Assembly (NCBI RefSeq): GCF_947179515.1
Contig: NC_067477.1
Location: 77,288,644 to 77,352,643, forward strand
DNA from: Apodemus sylvaticus
Lineage: Eukaryota > Chordata > Mammalia > Rodentia > Muridae
Direction: 5' to 3'
DNA length: 64,000 nucleotides
The position numbers and the translations under genes are program-made. Positions 47,746-56,939 of this stretch are shown here, in pieces. Each line of letters begins with the position of its first letter. The first letter of the stretch is position 1. The notes beneath the pieces were generated by a model that ran no database searches, was not told the origin of the DNA, and saw only the letters and a list, made by a program, of their open reading frames with translations.

Positions 47746-48512
47746 CTCCAGAGATGGGAGTTCAGGTTTTGCCCACGGGAGTTTTTGGGCCATTACCTGA
47801 AGGTACTTGGGGATTGTTGTTAGGACGAAGCAGTTCTACTGTGAAGGGACTACAGATTTATCCAGGAGTCATAGACAGTGATTATGAGGGAGAAATTAAA
47901 ATTATGGCTGCTTCCTCTCGTGGTGTCATAAGTATTCCAGCTAATCAAAGAATTGCCCAGTTAGTCTTGGTGCCCTTACATCCACTGCCTTCCAAATTCA
48001 TTAAAGTTAAGAGAGGGGAGGAGGGCTTTGGCTCCTCCGGAGTGTTCTGGGTTCAGTCTATTACTAATAAAAGACCTAACCTTAAATTGACTATTGAAGG
48101 AAAGAGTTTTGAAGGATTAATAGATACGGGAGCTGATGTTACAATTATTAAGGGACAGGACTGGCCGTCTAATTGGCCTTTGACAGAGACCCTAACGCAT
48201 CTGCAAGGAATCGGTTATGCAAATAATCCGAAACAGAGCGCTAGACTTCTAACTTGGAAAGATGCAGATGGAAATTCAGGACAAATTCGGCCTTTCGTGA
48301 TGCAGAAGTTGCCTACCACGCTCTGGGGCAGAGACCTGTTATCTCAGATGAATTTAATTCTGTGTAATCCTAATGAAATTGCCTCTAAGCAAAAGACAGT
48401 GTCGGAGGAATCCGAACCTACTCGGGGGCTTGGATATGAAGGACAAGGCACTAGTAGGTTTAAAAACCCCCAGGCAAACCCTAACTCTAGAAGTCTGGGG
48501 CATTTTCAGTAA
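47589..48512 (+). CDS. pro: Pro: dUTPase-protease, expressed by -1 frameshift from gag
   Basis: Open in the -1 phase from the slippery heptamer to TAA 48510-48512, about 307 codons; an internal ATG at 47754 is unlikely to be the true start. The dUTPase comes first: SAGLDLC near 47690, FGPLPEGTWGLLLGRSS, then GVIDSDYEGEI and NQRIAQLVLVPL. The aspartic protease follows: LIDTGADVTII at about 48117-48150 and TLWGRDLLSQM at about 48320. A glycine-rich tail (GLGYEGQG) resembles the G-patch of betaretroviral proteases. dUTPase lowers dUTP during reverse transcription, and the protease cleaves the polyproteins. All catalytic motifs I can see are intact. Confidence 0.92.
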   Translation, partial: GKRGEGPAPGPDASDCLWGTATAEPRKSILDLTRATPGSAGLDLCCICNAVLTPEMGVQVLPTGVFGPLPEGTWGLLLGRSSSTVKGLQIYPGVIDSDYEGEIKIMAASSRGVISIPANQRIAQLVLVPLHPLPSKFIKVKRGEEGFGSSGVFWVQSITNKRPNLKLTIEGKSFEGLIDTGADVTIIKGQDWPSNWPLTETLTHLQGIGYANNPKQSARLLTWKDADGNSGQIRPFVMQKLPTTLWGRDLLSQMNLILCNPNEIASKQKTVSEESEPTRGLGYEGQGTSRFKNPQANPNSRSLGHFQ

Positions 48513-51082
48513 TGGCCACTATCTCGCCTGCACCCCACGCCGATAAAATTCAATGGCTTAGCGACATTCCAGTGTGGGTTGATCAGTGGCCTTTAACTAA
48601 AGAGAAATTGGAGGCTGCCTCGCTTTTGGTGCAGGAACAGTTAGAGGCAGGACATCTGATAGAGTCATTATCTCCATGGAACACGCCGATATTCGTAATT
48701 AAAAAGAAGTCCGGCAAATGGAGATTGTTACAGGATTTAAGAAAGGTAAATGAAACAATGTTGCCCATGGGAACCTTACAAACAGGTCTTCCATCTCCCG
48801 TGGCTATTCCAAAAGGGTTTCATAAAATAGTCATAGATTTAAAAGATTGTTTCTTTACCATTCCTTTGCACCCTGAAGACTGCAAAAGGTTTGCGTTCAG
48901 TGTTCCTTCTATTAACTTTGCAGAGCCTATGAAAAGGTTTGAATGGACCGTGCTTCCCCAGGGCATGGCAAACAGCCCCGCCTTGTGCCAGAAATTCGTA
49001 GCACAGGCCATTCAACCTGTGAGACAGAAATGGCCAGATATTTACTTTATCCATTTCACAGATGATTTTCTAATTGCAGGAAAAAATCCTCAGACCTTGC
49101 TTTTATGTTTTAGAGATTTGCAGCAAGCCCTGGTCGCTAAAGGGCTGCAGATAGCTCCAGAGAAGATTCAGATTCAGGAGCCATATAACTATCTAGGTTT
49201 TAAACTTACGGACCAGTCAATTTTTTCCCAGAAGATAATTATCCGCAGGGACAATTTGAAAACTTTAAATGATTTTCAGAAATTATTGGGTGACATTAAT
49301 TGGCTTCGGCCGTATTTAAAACTTACCACAGGGGAATTACAACCTTTATTTGATATTCTTAAAGGAAATGCTGATCCGACTTCCCCTAGGGTATTAACTT
49401 CAGAAGGACTTTTTGCCTTACAGACAGTGGAGAAAGCTATTGAGAACCAATTTATTACCTATATAGATTATTCCTTACCTCTGCATCTGCTAATTTTTAA
49501 TACTACTCATTCGCCTACAGGATTATTATGGCAAAAGGCTCCTCTGATGTGGATTCATTTGAGGGTGTCTTCTAGGCGTAATATCTTGCCATATTTTGAA
49601 GCAGTGGCCCAAGTAATTATGCTTGGTAGAAAGCAGGCATTGACTTATTTCGGTAAGGAACCGGACTTTATTATACAACCTTACAGTGTAAATCAGGATG
49701 AATGGCTAAAACAGCATAGCACAGATTGGCTGCTGGCTCAGATTGGTTTTAAAGGGTGTATAGACAATCATTATCCTCAAGACAAGTTAATAAAGTTTTT
49801 AAATATGCATGAGGTCGTATTTCCAAAAATGACATCTCTACAGCCGCTGCAGAATGCACTCCTAGTGTTCACAGATGGTTCATCAAAAGGAAAAGCCGGA
49901 TATCGTGTTAACAATCAACAGGTGGTCGTAGAAACGCCTGGGTTATCTGCTCAGTTATCAGAGCTTACAGCAGTGCTGTGTGTTTTTCAAACTGTAAATA
50001 GTACGTTTAATCTCTTTACTGACAGTGCTTATGTTGCATTTTCGATACCGCAACTAGAAACCTGTGGCATGTTTAATTTTAATACGCCAGCTGGATCCTT
50101 GTTTTCACAATTGCAAGGTATCATTCTTGCTAGGAAAAATCCTTTTTATATAGGACATATTAGATCTCACTCGGGTCTCCCTGGACCTCTGGCTCAGGGC
50201 AATGAGTGCATTGACAAAGCACTAATTGGTCAAGTCTTGGCACTCACACCCATAGAATTGGCAAAACGTGATCATGATAAATTTCATCTTTCGAGTCATA
50301 CGTTGAGACTCCGCCATAAGATCACAAAAGAACAAGCTAGAATGATCGTAAAGCAATGCCCTAATTGTCTCACTTTAGCACCAGTGCCCCATTTAGGGGT
50401 TAATCCACGTGGCCTGGTGCCCAATCAAATTTGGCAAATGGATGTAACTCACTATGCGGAGTTTGGGAAATTAAAATTTATACATGTTTGCATTGATACG
50501 TGCTCAGGACTTATTTTTGCTTCCCTGCATACCGGAGAAGCCTCTAGAAATGTAATTGATCATTGTTTACAAGCCTTTAATACCATGGGAGTACCCAAGG
50601 TCATTAAGACAGACAATGGACCAGCCTACACTGGTAAGAACTTTATCTCATTTTGTAAAGAATTTAATATAAAACTTAAAACTGGAATTCCTTATAATCC
50701 AATGGGGCAAGGAATAGTGGAGCGCGCCCATCGCACGCTTAAAAATTGGCTTATTAAAACTAAGAAGGGAAATTTATATCCCCCTCGGTCCCCAAAGTCA
50801 CATCTTGCCTTTGTTCTATTCGTTTTAAATTTTCTCCAAACGGATGCGGAAGGCCAGTCTGCCGCTGACAGGCATTGGCATCCGGCTACTTCCAATTCCT
50901 ACGCCATGGTTAAGTGGCGGGATCCTTTAAATAATTCTTGGAAAGGCCCAGACCCCGTTTTGATATGGGGAAGAGGCGCGGTATGCGTTTTTTCACAAGA
51001 ACAGGACGAAGCGCGCTGGTTGCCAGAGAGATTGGTAAGACAAGTGGATTCGACCCCAAAAACGGTTGGTAAGTATATTTAG
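48512..51082 (+). CDS. pol: Pol: reverse transcriptase, RNase H, integrase (ERV), open frame
   Basis: 856 codons from an ATG whose first base is the last base of the pro stop (TAATG). The RT has WNTPIFVIKKKSGKWRLLQDLR and LPQGMANSPALCQ, with active-site aspartates at 184-185 in the unusual context HFTDD in place of the common YMDD/YIDD. RNase H has TDGS from 454, then SELTAV, FTDSAY and NECIDKA. Integrase has an HHCC finger (ending CPNC), D644 (QMDVTH), D701 (KTDNGP) and E737 (GIVERAH), exactly DD35E, plus a C-terminal region with WKGPDPVLIWGRGAVCV and WLPERLV. No stops occur. Phase is -1 to pro, but the overlap is only about 20 nt and lacks a canonical slippery site. Confidence 0.94.
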   Translation: MATISPAPHADKIQWLSDIPVWVDQWPLTKEKLEAASLLVQEQLEAGHLIESLSPWNTPIFVIKKKSGKWRLLQDLRKVNETMLPMGTLQTGLPSPVAIPKGFHKIVIDLKDCFFTIPLHPEDCKRFAFSVPSINFAEPMKRFEWTVLPQGMANSPALCQKFVAQAIQPVRQKWPDIYFIHFTDDFLIAGKNPQTLLLCFRDLQQALVAKGLQIAPEKIQIQEPYNYLGFKLTDQSIFSQKIIIRRDNLKTLNDFQKLLGDINWLRPYLKLTTGELQPLFDILKGNADPTSPRVLTSEGLFALQTVEKAIENQFITYIDYSLPLHLLIFNTTHSPTGLLWQKAPLMWIHLRVSSRRNILPYFEAVAQVIMLGRKQALTYFGKEPDFIIQPYSVNQDEWLKQHSTDWLLAQIGFKGCIDNHYPQDKLIKFLNMHEVVFPKMTSLQPLQNALLVFTDGSSKGKAGYRVNNQQVVVETPGLSAQLSELTAVLCVFQTVNSTFNLFTDSAYVAFSIPQLETCGMFNFNTPAGSLFSQLQGIILARKNPFYIGHIRSHSGLPGPLAQGNECIDKALIGQVLALTPIELAKRDHDKFHLSSHTLRLRHKITKEQARMIVKQCPNCLTLAPVPHLGVNPRGLVPNQIWQMDVTHYAEFGKLKFIHVCIDTCSGLIFASLHTGEASRNVIDHCLQAFNTMGVPKVIKTDNGPAYTGKNFISFCKEFNIKLKTGIPYNPMGQGIVERAHRTLKNWLIKTKKGNLYPPRSPKSHLAFVLFVLNFLQTDAEGQSAADRHWHPATSNSYAMVKWRDPLNNSWKGPDPVLIWGRGAVCVFSQEQDEARWLPERLVRQVDSTPKTVGKYI

Positions 51083-51316
51083 GTCAGAAGGCTGTTTTCC
51101 AAGCCGCCCCATTCATTTGGGGAGATATAGTTCCTTTGTCTTCTTGCAAATTAAGTTGCAAGCCAGGCCTTTTGCCTGAGTGGATTCCACCCCCAAACTG
51201 TAGGTAAGTATAATTAATTCAAAGGCTGTTTTTCAAGCCACCTCCCAGTTGCTTGGGGAGGCATAGTTCCTTTGTGTTCATGCAAACTAAGTTGCCGGCC
51301 AGGGCTCTTCCCTGAG
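51044..51316 (+). repeat. Imperfect 136-bp tandem duplication spanning the pol end
   Basis: The unit starting gtggattcgacccc at 51044 recurs as gtggattccaccccc at 51180. Both contain ggtaagtat, aggctgttttycaagcc, a ggggaga/ggggagg block with atagttcctttgt, and aaattaagttgc/aaactaagttgc. The first copy encodes the last residues of Pol. The rest is non-coding, where env would normally lie. Confidence 0.9.
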
Positions 51317-51852
51317 GCCACTGAATTTCAATTAAACCAAAAACCGGTTTGACCTCCCAAGACTAACCAGACAGGTTCTCTTAATCTCCTTTTATATTTG
51401 AAGCAGATAACACTCAGAAGACGAAATTCCTTCAGCAATGGCCCTAGGTGGAGGATGGGTTGCCTTTTCAGCTAGCCAACGCTTAGCCGCAGAGAATTTA
51501 CTCTGCCAGTGGAAGTCCTCGGAGATGAGGCTGCTTGATACTCGGAATCATGCGTGTTTGTTGTCACAACAAACATGGGCATCAGTTGAGGTGCGAGGCG
51601 AGGCACTGCAAGGGAAAGGGAAAAAATTCCTGGCTCCGAGTTTCCCTGAAAAGCACGCCCAGCTGCATGGGGGTTTGACATCGTAAGACATTCCTGAAAA
51701 AGGCGGCCTAGCCCCCCCCCTGAAAAAAGATGTCGGTAACGCTTAAGGGGGCTGTGGCCAATGCTTTCACTCACTGATGAATGCCCGTCATCCATTGGAT
51801 GAACTTAATCATTTCCACTGAGTGGTTTTAAATTTAATAATTAAGGGGGAAT
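51317..51852 (+). other. ERV 3' non-coding region with conserved hairpin and polypurine tract
   Basis: No env frame. A hairpin at 51555-51575 (9-bp stem, 3-nt loop) is followed by a segment shared with the non-autonomous element. A short open frame at 51438-51686 has no family motif. The polypurine tract aaggggga (51843-51850) precedes the 3' LTR. Confidence 0.8.
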
Positions 51853-52235
51853 TGTACCCTTCCCCCCCTGCAACTAGTTGGCTAGCGGGCACCCAACTCT
51901 TCCGATGGCTACCTCCGGCCTTTGTTCTACAAACAAAGGGACTCCACACCTCGGCTATCGACACCGCCCCCAGGCCGGCGTTCACCTGAGCTCTCAGGCA
52001 GTAGGCAGACGACCCGCTGAGACTTGGAGCCAGAGAATTCACAGCACCGCCTTTGAAGCTACCGACTTCTGGGGGGTTGGCCGATCCCCCAAATGTCTAT
52101 AAAACCTGTCTTCAATTTATTAAAAGCAGTCTTGACCAGAATCCTAGGCTTGACTCAAATCCCTTGTCTGTGTCCCTGTTCCCCAAGATTCTTTCAACAG
52201 GTAACCTGGTTCACATGTAGCCGCTGGCGGCTACA
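51853..52235 (+). promoter_or_regulatory. 3' LTR of the ERV
   Basis: 383 bp, identical to the 5' LTR except C at 52206 where the 5' LTR has T at 45712. It ends GGCGGCTACA and is followed by the second gagaag TSD. Confidence 0.95.
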
Positions 52236-52241
52236 GAGAAG

Positions 52242-52779
52242 ACCAAACCTAAGGATTATAGGCATAGATGAGAATGAAAATTTACAACTTAAAGGGCCAG
52301 CAAATATCTTCAATACAATTATGGAAGAAAACTTCCCTAACCTAAAGAGAGAGATGCCCATGAATATACAAGAAGCCTACAGAACTCCAAACAGACTGGA
52401 CCAGAACAGAAATACTTCCCGTCACATAATAATCAAAACACCAAATGTTCTAAACAAAGAAAGAATATTAAAGGCAGTAAGAGAAAAAGGCCAAGTAACA
52501 TATAAAGGAAGACTCAGAATCACAGCAGACTTTTCACCTGAGACTATGAAGGCTAGAAGGTCCTGGGAAGATCTCATGCAGACTCTAAGAGAACACAAAT
52601 GCCAGCCAAAACTACTATATCCAGCAAAGCTCTCAATCACCGTAGATGGAGAAAATAAGATATTTCATGAGAAAACCAAGTTTACCCAATATCTATCCAC
52701 AAACCCAGCCCTACAAAGGATAATAGGAGGAAAACACCCATACAAGGAGGGAAACTTCACCCTGGAAAAAGCAAGATAG
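52242..52779 (+). pseudogene. L1 copy 2 ORF1, 3' part
   Basis: Resumes the ORF1 text right after the ERV TSD (accaaacctaaggattat) and runs in an open frame through the RRM-like and C-terminal domains to FTLEKAR. An in-frame three-base deletion changes GRPIRI to GRLRI. Separated from its N-terminal half by 6.9 kb of ERV, it cannot yield a full ORF1p. ORF2 starts 59 bp later. Confidence 0.9.
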
Positions 52780-52838
52780 TAACCTTTCATCAAACTCAAA
52801 AGAAGTTAAGCAATCACATTTAAAAAATAACGTCAAAA

Positions 52839-55800
52839 ATGATAGGTAGTAGCAATCACTATTCCCTAATATCTCTTAACATCAATGGACTTAATGCCCC
52901 AATAAAAAGACACAGACTAACTGACTGGATACGTAAACAGGACCCTACATTTTGCTGCTTACAGGAAATACACCTCAGGGTCAAAGACAAACACTACCTT
53001 AGAGTAAAAGGCTGGAAGACAATTTTACAAGCAAATGGTCTCAGGAAACAAGCTGGAGTAGCCATTTTAATATCTGATAAAATTGACTTTCAACCCAAAG
53101 TCATCAAAAGAGACTCTGAGGGACACTTCTTGCTGGTCAAAGGAAAAATACAACAAGAAGAACTCTCAATCCTGAACATCTATGCTCCAAATGCAAGGGC
53201 ACCCTATTTCGTAAAAGAAACTTTATTGAAACTCAAAGCACACATTGCACCTAACACATTAATTGTGGGCGACTTCAACACTGCACTTTCCTCAATGGAC
53301 CGATCAGGAAAATAGAAACTAAACAGGGACACAATGAAACTAACTGAAGCTTTGGACCAATTAGATTTAACAGATATATATATAGAGAGAGAACATTCTA
53401 TCCTAAAGCAAAAGAATATACCTTTTTCTCAGCACCTCATGGTACCTTCTCCAAAATCAACCATATAATTGGTCACAAGACAGACCTCAACAAATATAAG
53501 AAGATCGAACTAATCCCATGCCTCCAATCAGATCACTATGGAGTAAAAGTGGTCTTCAATAGCAACAAAAACAGCAGAAAACCCACATACACATGGAAAC
53601 TGAACAATATTCTACTCAATGATACCTTCGTAAAGGAAGAAATAAGGAAAGAAATTAAAGACTTTCTAGAACAGACTGAAGATGTAGACACAACATACCC
53701 AAATCTATGGGACACAATGAAAGCAGTGCTAAGAGGAAAACTCATAGCCCTGAGTGCCTCCAAAAAGAAAATGGAGAGAGCATACATTATCAGCTTAATG
53801 ACACATCTGAAAGCCCTGGAACAAAAAGAAGCTATTTCACCCAGGAGGAGTAGAAGACAGGAAATCATCAAACTCAGGGCTGAAATCAATCAAGTGGAAA
53901 CAAAGAGAACCATACAAAGAATCAACGAGTCCAGGAGCTAGTTCTTTGAGAAAATGAGCAATATAGATAAACCCTTAGCCAGACTGACCAAAGGGCACAG
54001 AGAAAGTATCCAAATTAACAAACTTAGAAATGAAAAGGGAGATATAACAATGGAAACTGAGGAAATCAAAAAAATCATCAGATCCTACTACAAGAGCCTG
54101 TACTCAACACAACTGGAGAATCTGGAGGAAATGGACAATTTCCTTGACAGATACCAAATACCAAAATTAAATCAGGACCAACTAGACCATCTAAACAGTC
54201 CCATAATGCCTAAAGAAATTGAAGGAGTCATAAAAAGTCTTCCAACCAAAAAAGCACAGGACCAGATGGTTTCAGTGCAGAATTCTATCAGACCTTCAAA
54301 GAAGAGTTAACACCAATACTCTTCAAACTATTCCACAAGATAGAAACAGAAGGAACACTACCCAATTCCTTCTACGAAGCCACAATTACACTGATACCAA
54401 AACCACACAAAGATCCAACAAAGAAAGAGAACTTCAGACTAATTTCCCTTATGAACATCGATGCAAAAATACTCAATTAAATTCTTGCCAACCGAATCCA
54501 AGAACACATCAAAACGATCATCCACCATGATCAAGTAGGCTTTATCCCGGGAATGCAGGGTTGGTTCAATATATGGAAATCCATCAAGGCAATCCACTAC
54601 ATAAACAAACTCAAAGAAAAAAACCACTTGGTCATATCATTGGATGCTGAAAAAGCATTTTACAAAATTCAGCATCCTTTCATGCTTAAAGTCTTGGAGA
54701 GAACAGGAATTCAAGGCCCATACCCAAACATTGTTAAAGCAATATACAGCAAACCGGTAGCCAGCATCAAATTAAATGGAGAGAAACTTGAAGCAATCCC
54801 ACTGAAATCAGGAACCAGACAAGGCTGCCCCCTTTCTCCTTATCTTTTCAATATTATACTTGAGGTACTAGATTGGGCAATTCGACAACATAAGGAGGTC
54901 AAAGGGATACAAATCGGAAAGGAAGAAGTCAAACTATCATTATTTGCAGATGACATGATAGTCTACCTAAGTGACCCAAAAAACTCCACTAAAGAGCTCC
55001 TACAGCAGATAAACAACTTCAGCAAAGTGGCAGGTTATAAAATCAACTCAAGCAAATCAGTGGCCTTCCTATACTCAAAGGATAAGCAGGCTGAGAAAGA
55101 AATTAGGGAAATGACCCCCTTCACAAGAGCCACAAACAGTATAAAGTATCTTAGGGTGACTCTTACCAAACATGTGAAAGATCTGTATGAAAAGAACTTC
55201 AAGACTCTGAAGAATAAAATGGAAGTTGACCTCAAAAAATGGGAAAACCTCCCATGCTCATGGATCGGTAGAATCAATTAAATGGCCATTTTGCCAAAAG
55301 CACTATACAGATTCAATGCAATACCCATCAAAATCCCAACTCAATTCTTCACAGAGTTAGAAAGAGCAATTATCAAATTCATCTGGAACAACAAAAAACC
55401 CAGGATAGCTAAAACTATTCTCAGCAACAAAAGAAAGTCTGGGGGAATCAGTATCTCTGACCTCAAGCAATGCTACAGAGCAATAGTGTTAAAAACTGCA
55501 TGGTATTGGTACAGTGACAGGCAGGAGGATCAATGGAACAGGATTGAAGATCCATAAATGAACCCACACACCTATGGCCACTTGATCCTCGACAAAGAGG
55601 CTGAAAACATCCAATGGAAAAAAGATACCCTTTTCAACAAATGGTGCTGGTTCAACTGGAGGTCAGCATGCAGAAGAATGCGAATTGATCCATCCTTGTC
55701 TCCTTGTACTAAGCTCAAATCCAAATGGATCAAGGACCTCCACATAAAGCCAGACACTCTGAAGCTAATAGAAAAGAAACTGGGGAAGACCCTTGAGGAC

Positions 55801-56662
55801 ATCGGTAGAGGGAGAAAGTTTCTGAACAGAACACCAATAGAATATGCTCTAAGAGCAAGAATTGACAAATGGGACCTCATAAAATTACAAAGTTTCTGTA
55901 AGGCAAAAGACACCATCAAGAAGACAAATCAGCAACGAACAAATTGGGAAAAGATCTTCACCAATCCTACATCAGATAGAGGCTAATATCCAATATATAT
56001 AAAGAACTCAAGAAGTTAGACTCCAGAAAACCAAACAACCCTATTAAAAATGGGGTACAGAGTTAAACAAAGAATTCTCACCTGAAGAACTTCGGATGTT
56101 GGAGAAGCATCTTAAAAAATGCTCAACTTCATTAGTCACTAGGGAAATGCAAATCAAAACAACCCTGAGATTTCACCTTACACCAGTCAGAATGGCTAAG
56201 ATTAAAAATTCAGGAGACAGCAGGTGTTGGAGAGGGTGTGGAGAAAGAGCAACACTCCTCCACTGCTGGTGGGGTTGCAAATTGTTACAACCACTCTGGA
56301 AAACAGTCTGGCGGTTCCTCCGAAAACTGGGTACCTCACTTCCAGAAGATCCTATTATACCACTCCTGGGCATATACCCAGAGGATTCCCCACCATGTAA
56401 TAAGGATACATGCTCTACTATGTTCATAGCAGCCCTATTTATAATTGCCAGATGCTGGAAAGAACCCAGGTATCCCTCAACAGAAGAGTGGATGCAAAAA
56501 ATGTGGTATATCTACACAATGGAGTACTATTCAGCCATTAGAAACAATGAATTCATGAAATTCTTAGGCAAATGGATGGAGCTAGAGAACATCATACTAA
56601 GTGAGGTAACCCAGACTCAAAAGGTGACTCATGGTATGCACTCACCAATAAGTGGATATTAA
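52839..56662 (+). pseudogene. L1 copy 2 ORF2, multiply broken
   Basis: Complete in length but disabled. There are stops at 53313-53315 (TAG), 53939-53941 (TAG), 54478-54480 (TAA), 55279-55281 and 55555-55557. An expanded tatagagaga stretch near 53383-53392 shifts the frame, and one A is lost near 54248. The endonuclease motif reads QEIH in place of QETH. The RT active site LFADDMIV is retained near 54940, although AFDKI is AFYKI. The C-terminal cysteine motif (CWRGCGE...HCWWGC) is present near 56225-56275. The last open piece ends at 56662. Confidence 0.92.
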
Positions 56663-56924
56663 CCTAGAAACCTGGAATACCGAAAACATAATCCACACAT
56701 CAAATGAGGTACATGAAGAAAGGAGGAGTGGCCCCTTGTTCTGGAAAGACTCAGTGAAGCAGTATTCGGCAAAACCAGAACAGGGAAATGGGAAGGGGTA
56801 GGTGGGAGGACAGGGGAAGAGAAAGGGGCTTATGGGACTTTCGGGGAGTGGGGGGCTAGAAAAGGGGAAATCATTTGAAATGTAAATAAAAAATTATATT
56901 GAATAAAAAAAAAGAAAAAAAAAA
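56663..56924 (+). other. L1 copy 2 3' UTR and A-rich tail, with G-quadruplex motif
   Basis: Short 3' UTR. At 56783-56806 four G-runs of three or more (spacers of 4, 2 and 5 nt) form a G-quadruplex motif, typical of rodent L1 3' UTRs. It ends with gaaatgtaaataaaaaa and an A-rich tail before the 3' TSD at 56925. Confidence 0.88.
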
Positions 56925-56939
56925 AGAAATGACTTCCAA

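Larger units (their letters stand above)
45359..52235 (+). mobile_element. Env-less betaretrovirus-like (ERV-K class) provirus, gag-pro-pol open
   Basis: A 6877-bp provirus with two 383-bp LTRs that differ at one base (45712 T, 52206 C), a 6-bp TSD, a PBS, gag, pro and pol frames in three phases, and a polypurine tract. No env frame exists between pol and the 3' LTR. Gag with a myristoylation start and a PSAP motif, dUTPase fused to protease, and DD35E integrase place it with class II (ERV-K/IAP/MusD-like) elements. The single LTR difference indicates very recent insertion. It sits inside ORF1 of L1 copy 2 in the same orientation. Confidence 0.95.
38025..56924 (+). mobile_element. Full-length L1 (copy 2) carrying two nested LTR elements
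   Basis: Flanked by the 15-bp TSD agaaatgacttccaa at 38010-38024 and 56925-56939. Removing the nested elements leaves about 6.9 kb with 5' UTR, ORF1, ORF2, 3' UTR and A-rich tail. A non-autonomous LTR element entered the 5' UTR and a retrovirus-like element entered ORF1; each insertion can be excised in silico to restore the L1 text seen in copy 1. Both ORFs carry several disabling changes, so this copy is not competent. Confidence 0.95.

Noticed and set aside
51438..51686. A possible small env or accessory gene after pol
   Set aside because: 82 codons, no signal peptide or transmembrane pattern, and the DNA aligns with the non-coding 3' region of the non-autonomous element.
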